Shown here piece after piece: positions 1 to 6,179 of a DNA stretch of 9,816 bases. How positions within the stretch are numbered: position 1 is the first letter of the stretch; each line of letters begins with the position of its first letter. The DNA comes from Coriobacteriales bacterium (GTDB lineage Bacteria > Actinomycetota > Coriobacteriia > Coriobacteriales > UBA8131). Location of the stretch: the NCBI GenBank assembly GCA_031272005.1, contig JAISUQ010000059.1:1-9816 (forward strand). The letters are read 5' to 3'. The notes under the pieces are model-generated. The model had not been told where the DNA came from, made no database searches, and saw nothing but the letters and a program-made list of their open reading frames with translations. A program made the position numbers and the translations under genes.

Positions 1-3
1 ACT

Positions 4-1119
4 ATGAGCACCAACCGTCTGCGCGTTGTTTTGGAGGGTGGCGCCGGCTACGACATCCGGGTCGGCACGCGCCTGTTGGCCAACTTCGGCCGCCATCTGG
101 TCGAAGCCCTGGAACCAGCCGGCCTCAAGCAACCAGGCCAGGCCGTGATCATCAGCGACTCCAATGTGGGGCCGCTGTATCTGGCCAGCGTCCGGGCTTC
201 GCTGGAACGGGCCGGTTTCTCTCCCGCCGACATGACCATCCCCGCTGGTGAAGCCAGCAAGAGCGTGGAGGTCGCCGCCGAGCTCTGGGATGCCCTGGCT
301 CTGCTCGGCACCGGCCGGGACTCGCTGATTGTGGCTCTGGGCGGCGGTGTGGTCGGCGACCTCGTTGGCTTTGTGGCTGCCACCTACATGCGCGGGGTAG
401 CCTGCGCCCAGGTGCCGACCAGCCTTTTGGCCATGGTGGACTCCTCGGTGGGCGGCAAGACCGCTGTCAACATCCAGGGCGGCAAGAACCTCGTAGGCAG
501 CTTCAGCCAGCCCATCTACGTCGCCGCCGACCTCGAGACGCTGACCACCCTGCCTGCCGCAGAGTGGGACAACGGTTTTGCCGAGATTGCCAAATCGGCG
601 CTGATCGACGGCGGCGACTTCCATAACTGGCTTGGCAAGGAGGCCGCCAACCTGGCAGCCCACGATGCCGACGCCGTGCAGCAGGCCATCGTCCGCTCCC
701 TGAGCTTCAAGGCCCGGGTGGTGGCCCGTGATGAGCGGGAGAGTGGCCTCAGGGAGTGCCTGAACTACGGCCACACCTTCGCCCATGCCCTGGAGGCTGC
801 GACCGATTATTCCATATCCCACGGTCAGGCCGTGGCCGAGGGCATCCGCTTCGCCGCCCACCTGGCCACCGAGGCCATCGGCGCCCCAGAGCAACTGGCC
901 TCAGACCAGGAGGCCCTGTTGGACGCCCTGGGCCTGGCACCAATCAGCCAGCAAATCTCCGCCGATGAGCTCTTCACCCGGATGCTGGCGGATAAGAAGG
1001 TCCGCAACGGCCAGCTGCGCTTTGTCTTGCTCAAGGCTCCTGGAGATTGGGAAACAGTTACCGTCGATCCCGACCTGGTGAAGATCTACCTGATATTATG
1101 GGAGCAGGCGCGGATGTAG
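4..1119 (+). CDS. aroB: 3-dehydroquinate synthase (AroB)
   Basis: Converts DAHP to 3-dehydroquinate, the second step of the cytoplasmic shikimate pathway, using NAD and a divalent metal, usually Zn. The 371-residue protein has the normal family length. Visible family blocks are PAGEASKS (80-87), GGGVVGDLVGFVAATYMRG (113-131), the VPTSLLAMVDSSVGGKTAVN region (137-156) and KNLVG (161-165). Expected metal ligands are E194 in GFAEIAK, H257 in NYGHTF and H273 in SHGQAVA. The C-terminal DKKVRNGQLRFVLL block (330-343) is also typical. Small departures from the commonest consensus are GHTFAH for GHTFGH and HGQAVA for HGEAVA. The start is the ATG three bases into the window, so its ribosome binding site and any upstream genes, such as aroC or aroK, are not visible. 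It is followed by aroQ 179 bases on. Identification is near certain. Confidence 0.97.
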   Translation: MSTNRLRVVLEGGAGYDIRVGTRLLANFGRHLVEALEPAGLKQPGQAVIISDSNVGPLYLASVRASLERAGFSPADMTIPAGEASKSVEVAAELWDALALLGTGRDSLIVALGGGVVGDLVGFVAATYMRGVACAQVPTSLLAMVDSSVGGKTAVNIQGGKNLVGSFSQPIYVAADLETLTTLPAAEWDNGFAEIAKSALIDGGDFHNWLGKEAANLAAHDADAVQQAIVRSLSFKARVVARDERESGLRECLNYGHTFAHALEAATDYSISHGQAVAEGIRFAAHLATEAIGAPEQLASDQEALLDALGLAPISQQISADELFTRMLADKKVRNGQLRFVLLKAPGDWETVTVDPDLVKIYLILWEQARM

Positions 1120-1143
1120 ATGGAGGTCGTGAGCAGCAACAAA

Positions 1144-1190
1144 GGGGTCGCCGGAGGTCGCCAGGGGGGGTCGCCGGGGACAGGCGGGGG
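1144..1190 (+). other. G-rich intergenic stretch with three GGTCGCC repeats
   Basis: Within the 179-bp gap between aroB and aroQ, GGTCGCC occurs at 1146-1152, 1156-1162 and 1169-1175. G runs of four or more lie at 1144-1147, 1164-1170, 1176-1179 and 1186-1190. The + strand could in principle form a G-quadruplex with one long loop. A short open frame (1120-1302) crosses it, but nothing supports it as a gene. Function unknown. Confidence 0.5.
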
Positions 1191-1239
1191 CAGTCAGGAC
1201 CAACCGAAATGCAAACTCAGCCTCAGCATTGTTAAAAAG

Positions 1240-1248
1240 TGTTATACA
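1240..1248 (+). promoter_or_regulatory. Putative extended -10 promoter for aroQ
   Basis: The sequence TGTTATACA fits the extended -10 pattern TGnTATAnT closely and lies about 50 bases upstream of the aroQ start, in an AT-rich island following a very G-rich stretch. No good -35 hexamer is found 16-18 bases upstream; a TTGTTA at 1229-1234 is too close. Transcription would start near 1255. This is inference from sequence only. Confidence 0.35.
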
Positions 1249-1286
1249 ATTACCAGAAACTGCAACAGCAAGCAATATTGCCCGAT

Positions 1287-1295
1287 AAGGGAGGG
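1287..1295 (+). promoter_or_regulatory. Ribosome binding site of aroQ
   Basis: AAGGGAGGG closely resembles the anti-16S complement and ends three bases before the ATG at 1299. It decides the aroQ start in favour of 1299 over the upstream in-frame ATG at 1239. Confidence 0.75.
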
Positions 1296-1298
1296 AAG

Positions 1299-1760
1299 AT
1301 GAAGATCCTGATACTGAACGGCCCCAACCTCAACCTGCTCGGCCAGCGGGAGCCAGAGATTTACGGCACCACCAGCCTGGACGACCTGAACCGCCGCCTG
1401 GCGCAGTACGGCGAGAGCCTCAACCAGGCCCGCGCCGAACATGCCCGTGTGGAGCTGTACTTCTACCAGAGCAATCACGAGGGCGTGCTGATCGACATGA
1501 TCCAGAAGGCTCCGGACACCTACGCCGGCATCCTCTACAACCCGGCTGCCCACTCGCATTACTCCATCGCCCTGCGCGATGCCGTAGCCGCCATCCCCAC
1601 CCCGGTGGTCGAGGTGCACTACTCCGACATCGCCGTGCGCGAGGGCTTTCGCCGCGTATCGCTGATGGAGGACGTCACAGTAGCCCAGTTCAAGGGCAAG
1701 GGTGTGGTCTCCTACGAAGAAGGCCTGGCCTACCTGATCAACTACATCGACGAGCACTGA
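1299..1760 (+). CDS. aroQ: Type II 3-dehydroquinate dehydratase (AroQ)
   Basis: Dehydrates 3-dehydroquinate to 3-dehydroshikimate, using the product of the upstream aroB; type II enzymes form dodecamers and act by anti elimination. The N-terminal signature LNGPNLNLLGQREPEIYG (6-23) is intact, with R17 and the catalytic Tyr at Y22. N81, H87, R94, H107, R114 and R118 match the known substrate-binding and catalytic positions. Unusual are NPAAHSHYS (81-89) for the common NPGAYTHTS, and EVHYSDIAVREGFRRVS (105-121) for EVHLSN-HAREEFRHHS. The 153-residue length is normal. The ATG at 1299 is chosen because a strong Shine-Dalgarno (AAGGGAGG, 1287-1294) precedes it by four bases. An in-frame upstream start at 1239 would give 173 residues but would bury this site and add a tail not seen in the family. 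Confidence 0.95.
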   Translation: MKILILNGPNLNLLGQREPEIYGTTSLDDLNRRLAQYGESLNQARAEHARVELYFYQSNHEGVLIDMIQKAPDTYAGILYNPAAHSHYSIALRDAVAAIPTPVVEVHYSDIAVREGFRRVSLMEDVTVAQFKGKGVVSYEEGLAYLINYIDEH

Positions 1761-1799
1761 GCGATTGCGCCAGTCTGAGCCGAACTGTTGGGTCGAGGT

Positions 1800-2924
1800 A
1801 TGCAGAGCAACTCCCGCATTGAGCGCCTGGCGCTGGTTCTGCGAGAAAAGAAGCTCCATGCCTGCCTCATCACCCATACTGCCGACATCCGCTGGCTGAC
1901 CGGCTTTGCCGGCGTCTTCGATGAGGAACAGGCCCATCTGGCTGTGCTGTTCGCCGATCCGCTGCGGCCGCCCGAACTGCACACCGACTCCCGCTACTCC
2001 GAAGCCCTGCGAACCTGCGATGCTGACCGAGGCGGCCTCTGGCACATCTGTGATGAGCGAATCGGCCACTCCAAATTCGCGGCCGGGGTATTGGCCGCCA
2101 AACCCCGAAAACAACGAATCGCTATCGAAGCCGATCTGCGCCTGAATCAGTACCGCGCTTTGGAGAAGACCCTGGCTTCCATGAAGGAGAAGTCGGTGCG
2201 GCTCGTCGAACTCAGCGATCTGGTCACCAGCCTGCGCGCCGTCAAGGATGCCGAAGAGATTGCCGCCCTGCGCGCCGCCCAGGCCATCACCGACGCCGCC
2301 TTTCAGCACATGCTGGAGTTTCTCCGCCCCGGCATCACCGAGCAGGAGGCGGCCTGCGAGCTGGACTTCTTCATGCGCCGCAACGGCTCTGAGGGGGTAG
2401 CCTTTGCCACCATCGTGGCTTCGGGGCCCAACAGCGCCCGGCCCCATGCCGTACCCGGCGGCCGCGAGCTTCAGCGTGGCGACATCGTGCTGATGGACTA
2501 TGGCGCCCGCCTGGGTGATTACCGCTCGGACATGACCCGCACCGTGGTGCTCGGCCCGGCCAGCGAGCGCCAGCGTGAGGTCTACGCCGCCGTGCTGGCC
2601 GCCCAGACGGCGGCCCGCGCCGCACTGCGCCCCGGCGTCACCGGCGCTGAGGCACACAGGGTGGCCGAGGACATCATAAACCAAGCCGGCTTTGAGGGGC
2701 GCTTCGGCCACGGCCTGGGCCACGGCGTAGGCATCGACATCCATGAGCTGCCGGTGCTGGCCCCCAAGCAGAACAAGCCCCTGGTGGCCGGCCACGTCGT
2801 CACCGTGGAGCCCGGCATCTACCTACCCGGTGAGTTTGGCGTGCGCATCGAGGACTTCGGGGTCGTTACCCCAGACGGCTACGACATCTTCACCCAATCC
2901 CCCCACCAATTGTTTGAGCTTTAG
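1800..2924 (+). CDS. Xaa-Pro aminopeptidase / M24B metallopeptidase
   Basis: A cytoplasmic dinuclear metal peptidase of the creatinase/prolidase family that removes N-terminal residues preceding proline or splits X-Pro dipeptides. The N-terminal creatinase-like domain covers about residues 1-140 and the pita-bread catalytic domain about 145-374. Metal ligands are all in place: D233 (MDYGA), D244 (SDMTR), H308 (GHGLGHGVG), E337 (VEPGIY) and E351 (RIEDFG). Length from ATG 1800 is 374 residues, normal for the short PepP/PepQ type. A TTG at 1788 would add four residues; neither start has a convincing ribosome binding site, and GAGG at 1795-1798 sits too close to the ATG. It begins 39 bases after aroQ. 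An aroQ-peptidase-efp order is common in Gram-positives, but efp does not follow here. PepP versus PepQ specificity cannot be set from sequence alone. Confidence 0.93.
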   Translation: MQSNSRIERLALVLREKKLHACLITHTADIRWLTGFAGVFDEEQAHLAVLFADPLRPPELHTDSRYSEALRTCDADRGGLWHICDERIGHSKFAAGVLAAKPRKQRIAIEADLRLNQYRALEKTLASMKEKSVRLVELSDLVTSLRAVKDAEEIAALRAAQAITDAAFQHMLEFLRPGITEQEAACELDFFMRRNGSEGVAFATIVASGPNSARPHAVPGGRELQRGDIVLMDYGARLGDYRSDMTRTVVLGPASERQREVYAAVLAAQTAARAALRPGVTGAEAHRVAEDIINQAGFEGRFGHGLGHGVGIDIHELPVLAPKQNKPLVAGHVVTVEPGIYLPGEFGVRIEDFGVVTPDGYDIFTQSPHQLFEL

Positions 2925-2962
2925 GAAGCACCTCTGCATTATCAGTCGCTTTCTGTGAATCC

Positions 2963-3008
2963 GTAACATACTCGAAACAACACTCGGTTATTGTTTCTTG
3001 TTTGTAAC
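2963..3008 (+). promoter_or_regulatory. Two facing GlnR-like boxes upstream of amt
   Basis: The amt leader contains GTAAC-N6-GAAAC at 2963-2978 and, on the opposite strand, GTTAC-N6-GAAAC (read on + as GTTTC-N6-GTAAC at 2993-3008), separated by 14 bases. The actinobacterial OmpR-type regulator GlnR is known to bind GTnAC-N6-GAAAC pairs ahead of amtB-glnK, glnA and related genes. Both copies match the core exactly. That they bind GlnR here is inference, because no glnR gene is in the window. Nearby, TGTGA-N5-TAACA resembles a Firmicutes TnrA/GlnR box but has the wrong spacing. Confidence 0.5.
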
Positions 3009-3034
3009 GACTGATTGTCTGGAGGAGGGTCCTG

Positions 3035-4303
3035 ATGTCTGAGATTTCGGCGGGTGATTCGGCGTTCATGGTGCTGTCCACGGTCCTGGTGTTCATCATG
3101 ACACCGGGGCTGGCATTTTTCTACGGCGGCCTGGGGCGGCGCAAGAATGTCATCAACAATATCTTTGCCTCGGTGGCGGCGATGGGCATCTGCATCGTGC
3201 TCTGGATGTGCGTGGGCTACAGTCTGGCCTTCTCCGGCAATACCCTGGGGTTGATCGGCAACTTTCAGAACGCCTTTCTGGGCGGGGTCTCCACCAGCGC
3301 ACCCGGGCCGTTTGCCCCCACTATCCCGGCCATGCTGTTTGTGGCCTTTCAGATGATGTTCGCGGTGATTACGCCGGCGCTGTTCACCGGCTCCATCGCC
3401 GGGCGGATGCGCTTTGCCACGCTGCTGGTGCTGATTGCCACCTGGTCGCTGGTGGTCTATTACCCGCTGGCCCATCTGTTCTGGGGCAGCGGTGGGTTGC
3501 TGGGCACCAGCGGCGGCCTGGGCGCGGTGGACTTTGCCGGGGGCAATGTGATCCACATCAGCTCCGGTGTCACCGGGTTGATTCTGGCGGTGGTGCTCGG
3601 CGGACGCAAAGGCTTCGAGCACGGCGTCGACTATCGCATCCACAACGTGCCGTTCGTGGCGCTGGGCATGGCGCTGCTGTGGTTTGGCTGGTTTGGCTTC
3701 AACGCCGGCAGCGCCATGGGCATCTCCGACGGCCTGGCGGTGCACGCCTTCATGACCACCGGAGCGGCAGCGGCCACCGGCATGCTTTCCTGGATGGCCC
3801 TCGACCAGCTGACCCAGAAGCGCTTCACACTGGTGGGCGCCTCCACCGGCGCCATTGCCGGGCTGGCCAGCGTGACTCTGGGTTCGGGTTATATTCCCAT
3901 CTGGGCGGCGCTGCTCACCGGCCTGGCAGCCTCACCGATCTGCTTTGGGGTGATGCGCCTGATCAAGCAGCGTTTTCGCACTGACGACGCTTTGGATGTC
4001 TTCGGCTGTCACGGCATCGGTGGGCTGCTCGGCGGCCTGATGGTCGGGCTGTTTGGCTCAACCGCCATCAACCCGGTGCTGCCGCACGACGGCCTGGCCT
4101 TCTCCGGCGACTTCACCCAGCTGGGTATCCAGCTGGCGGCGGCGGCGGCGACCATCGCCTGGTCGGGCCTGGGCACGGCGGTCTGTCTGGGCGTCTGCCG
4201 GCTGTTCGGCCCGCTGCGCGCCGGTGAGCGCGAGGAGAAGACCGGCCTGGACCTCTCCCAGCACGGCGAAAGCGCTTATCCGTCATTCAATGGTCTGGAT
4301 TAA
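3035..4303 (+). CDS. amt: Ammonium transporter (Amt/MEP/Rh family)
   Basis: A trimeric inner-membrane channel that takes up ammonium. The protein has 422 residues and the expected run of about 11 hydrophobic helices. The pore-lining twin histidines are H174 (NVIHISSG) and H326 (DVFGCHGIGG), and the structural Asp is D166 (VDFAGG). Other family blocks are FFYGGLGRRKNV (28-39), FQMMFAVITPALFTGS (105-120), WFGWFGFNAGSA (216-227) and DDALDVFG (317-324). The motif usually read as AERM/AERI is AGRM here (122-125), so a normally conserved Glu is Gly. A long mature N-terminus with a cleavable signal is not evident. The start is supported by GGAGGAGG at 3021-3028, six bases upstream. It is followed six or nine bases later by a P-II gene, the standard amtB-glnK pairing, in which P-II blocks the cytoplasmic pore when nitrogen is plentiful. 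Confidence 0.96.
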   Translation: MSEISAGDSAFMVLSTVLVFIMTPGLAFFYGGLGRRKNVINNIFASVAAMGICIVLWMCVGYSLAFSGNTLGLIGNFQNAFLGGVSTSAPGPFAPTIPAMLFVAFQMMFAVITPALFTGSIAGRMRFATLLVLIATWSLVVYYPLAHLFWGSGGLLGTSGGLGAVDFAGGNVIHISSGVTGLILAVVLGGRKGFEHGVDYRIHNVPFVALGMALLWFGWFGFNAGSAMGISDGLAVHAFMTTGAAAATGMLSWMALDQLTQKRFTLVGASTGAIAGLASVTLGSGYIPIWAALLTGLAASPICFGVMRLIKQRFRTDDALDVFGCHGIGGLLGGLMVGLFGSTAINPVLPHDGLAFSGDFTQLGIQLAAAAATIAWSGLGTAVCLGVCRLFGPLRAGEREEKTGLDLSQHGESAYPSFNGLD

Positions 4304-4312
4304 GGAGCTATG

Positions 4313-4660
4313 ATGATAATCAAGGTAGAAGCTATCATTCGCGAGGACCGTTTTGAGGACGTCAAGGATGCCCTGAACGCCATTGAGGTCAATGGCCTCA
4401 CGGTCTCCCAGGTCATGGGGGCCGGCCAGTCGCGGGGCTATAAGGAGTATGTACGCGGATCGGCGGTGGAGATAACCCTGTTGCCCAAGGTCAAGTTCGA
4501 GATCGTGGTCTCCAGCGAGGAATGGGAGCGCAAGACCATCGAGGCCATCAAACAGGCCGCCTTTACCGGCAACGTGGGCGACGGTAAGATTTTCAGCTAC
4601 GAGCTGCGCAGCGCCACCCGCATCCGCACCGGCGAGGAAGGCTACGACGCTTTGAACTGA
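4313..4660 (+). CDS. glnK: P-II nitrogen regulatory protein (GlnB/GlnK)
   Basis: A trimeric sensor of ATP/ADP and 2-oxoglutarate; partnered with amt it most likely gates that channel, so GlnK is the better name. Family features are the EAII strand (6-9), LLPKVKFEIVV (56-66), TGNVGDGKIF (85-94) and TRIRTGEEG (102-110), with the ATP-binding K92, R103 and R105. The arginine that enters the Amt pore in known complexes is present (R48 in VRGS). The T-loop is atypical: E. coli Tyr51, the uridylylation or adenylylation site, corresponds to V52, and Gln39, which contacts Mg-ATP and 2-oxoglutarate, corresponds to S40. The 115-residue length is normal. The second of two adjacent ATGs is preferred, since AAGGAG at 4302-4307 lies five bases before it and only two before the first, at 4310. 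It is co-transcribed with amt. Confidence 0.95.
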   Translation: MIIKVEAIIREDRFEDVKDALNAIEVNGLTVSQVMGAGQSRGYKEYVRGSAVEITLLPKVKFEIVVSSEEWERKTIEAIKQAAFTGNVGDGKIFSYELRSATRIRTGEEGYDALN

Positions 4661-4741
4661 CCGCTGGCTTCTCCGATTTATTTCGGGCCTGCAATCATCT
4701 GTTGCTAACCATCGGCGGCCAGCAGGCGTTATCATATAGAC

Positions 4742-6112
4742 ATGGCAAAACCGATGGCGAAAAACTACTCCGCGTCAGAAGTGGCGCAGCTGCATAAGCG
4801 CACAATCATTGTCGTCATGTTGGCGCAGTTCCTCGGCGGCGCCGGGCTGGCAGCTGGTATCACCGTTGGCGCCCTGCTGGCTCAGGAGTTGCAGGTCTCC
4901 GACAGCCTGGTCGGGCTGCCCCAGGCGCTGTTCACGCTGGGCGCGGCTCTGGCCTCCTGGCTGCTCGGTAACATCTCCAACCGCAGCGGGCGGCGTGTCG
5001 GCTTGAGCGGTGGTTTCTTAGTCGGCGCCATCGGCGCTGTTGGCGTGGTGCTCAGCGCCATCTGGGGCAATGTTGCGCTGTACTTCTGCTTCTTGTTCAT
5101 CTACGGCTCTGGCAGCGCCACCAACATGCAGGCTCGCTACGCCGGCACCGATTTGGCTCCGGCCAAAAGGCGGGCCTTCTCCGTCAGCATGGCCATGGTC
5201 TCCACCACCTTTGGAGCGGTGGTTGGCCCCAACATGGTGGCCACCCTGACGCCCCTGGCGGAGGCAGCCGGCGCCCCCGGGCTGTGCGGAGTCTTCATGC
5301 TGGCGGCTGTGGCCTACGCCCTGGCGGCCACCGTCTTCTTCGTCTTCCTGCGTCCCGATCCGCTGTTGGTGGCCAAAGCCCTGGCTGCCAACGAAGTAAA
5401 AGCAGCAGCGGAGAGAAACGCTGCCGCCCCGACGACGCCGGCCGCCCAGTCTGACGCTGCACCGGCTGCTGAGGCTACCGAGACCCAAGCCGGCACAGAA
5501 ACCCCGGCTGCTGCAACTGCCCAAACCCCGGCAACCCATCCCGCCACAGGCGCTGAAGGCTCCCGCAAGGGAGTAGCCCTCGGCGCCTTTATCCTGATTA
5601 TTGCCTGGTTTGTGATGGCCATGATCATGACCATGACCCCGGTGCAGATGCGCGCTCACGACCACGCCCTGGCCAGCGTGGGCATGGTGGTTGGTCTGCA
5701 TGTGGGGGCGATGTATTTCCCCTCATTGGTCACCGGCCTGATTACCGACCGTATCGGCTGGCGGCGGATGGCCGTCTGCGGCGGCGTCACCCTGATAGCT
5801 GCTGCTGCCATCGCGGCCTGGGCACCAGCGGATTCTCTGGCCATGTCGACATTGGCGCTGTTATTGCTGGGTATCGGCTGGAACCTCGGCTTCATCTCCG
5901 GCACCACCCTGGTGGTGGCCTCCTCCACCATCGAGAAGCGCGCCCGCACCCAGGGCAACGTTGATGTGTTGGTCTCCATGACCTCAGCTTTGGCCGGCGG
6001 CAGTTCCAGTATCATCGCCGTCGCCATCGGCTTCACCGGCATGTCCCTGTTTGGCGCCGCCCTGGCCCTGGCGATGATAGTGATAGTAATCGTCGCCAGC
6101 CGTAAGGTATAG
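4742..6112 (+). CDS. MFS transporter with a long central loop
   Basis: A major facilitator superfamily membrane protein of 456 residues with about 12 hydrophobic segments in two halves (about 20-205 and 279-453). MFS motif A is visible as GNISNRSGRRVGL (76-88), with a weaker counterpart GLITDRIGWRRM (332-343). The segment DLAPAKRRAFSVSM (137-150) followed by TTFGAVVGPN resembles drug or small-molecule exporters, but the substrate cannot be assigned. Residues 212-278 form a low-complexity loop rich in Ala, Pro and Thr, longer than usual for the cytoplasmic linker. No Shine-Dalgarno precedes the ATG, and an in-frame TAA at 4706-4708 excludes a longer form; a TATCAT/CATATA sequence just upstream suggests a leaderless transcript. 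The gene lies 81 bases after the P-II gene and converges on an NRPS gene, so an exporter role for a peptide product is possible but unproven. Confidence 0.9.
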   Translation: MAKPMAKNYSASEVAQLHKRTIIVVMLAQFLGGAGLAAGITVGALLAQELQVSDSLVGLPQALFTLGAALASWLLGNISNRSGRRVGLSGGFLVGAIGAVGVVLSAIWGNVALYFCFLFIYGSGSATNMQARYAGTDLAPAKRRAFSVSMAMVSTTFGAVVGPNMVATLTPLAEAAGAPGLCGVFMLAAVAYALAATVFFVFLRPDPLLVAKALAANEVKAAAERNAAAPTTPAAQSDAAPAAEATETQAGTETPAAATAQTPATHPATGAEGSRKGVALGAFILIIAWFVMAMIMTMTPVQMRAHDHALASVGMVVGLHVGAMYFPSLVTGLITDRIGWRRMAVCGGVTLIAAAAIAAWAPADSLAMSTLALLLLGIGWNLGFISGTTLVVASSTIEKRARTQGNVDVLVSMTSALAGGSSSIIAVAIGFTGMSLFGAALALAMIVIVIVASRKV

Positions 6113-6119
6113 CACAGCG

Positions 6120-6179
6120 CCTCCCTGTGCCTCCCTGTGCCTCCCTGTGCTTCTCTGCACTTCCCTACGCTTCGTTGCG
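6120..6179. repeat. 10-bp tandem repeat array between MFS and NRPS genes
   Basis: Three perfect copies of CCTCCCTGTG (6120-6149) are followed by three degenerate ones: CTTCTCTGCA (6150-6159), CTTCCCTACG (6160-6169) and CTTCGTTGCG (6170-6179). The array fills the space between two convergent genes and supplies the stop codon and last few codons of the NRPS gene. GCACAG at 6112-6117 can pair with the CTGTGC of any perfect unit, giving a weak hairpin. There is no T-run, so it is not a convincing terminator. Confidence 0.85.

Noticed and set aside
1120..1302. A 60-codon frame starting directly after the aroB stop.
   Set aside because: It runs through the G-rich repeat and the aroQ ribosome binding site, overlaps the aroQ start, and has no recognisable features.
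1242..2795. A 517-codon open frame on the - strand opposite aroQ and the peptidase gene.
   Set aside because: It is antisense to two well-recognised genes, has low-complexity Gly/Val/Gln-rich sequence without motifs, and is expected by chance in GC-rich DNA.
2951..3020. A sigma-54 promoter or a Firmicutes TnrA-type box for amt.
   Set aside because: No GG-N10-GC pair was found, and the TGTGA/TAACA half-sites are 5 bases apart instead of 7.
2942..3745. A 267-codon open frame on the - strand opposite amt.
   Set aside because: It is antisense to an unmistakable ammonium transporter; its His/Gln/Arg-rich composition is typical of shadow frames.
6120..6179. The short repeats as a CRISPR array.
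   Set aside because: Units are 10 bp and contiguous, without spacers.
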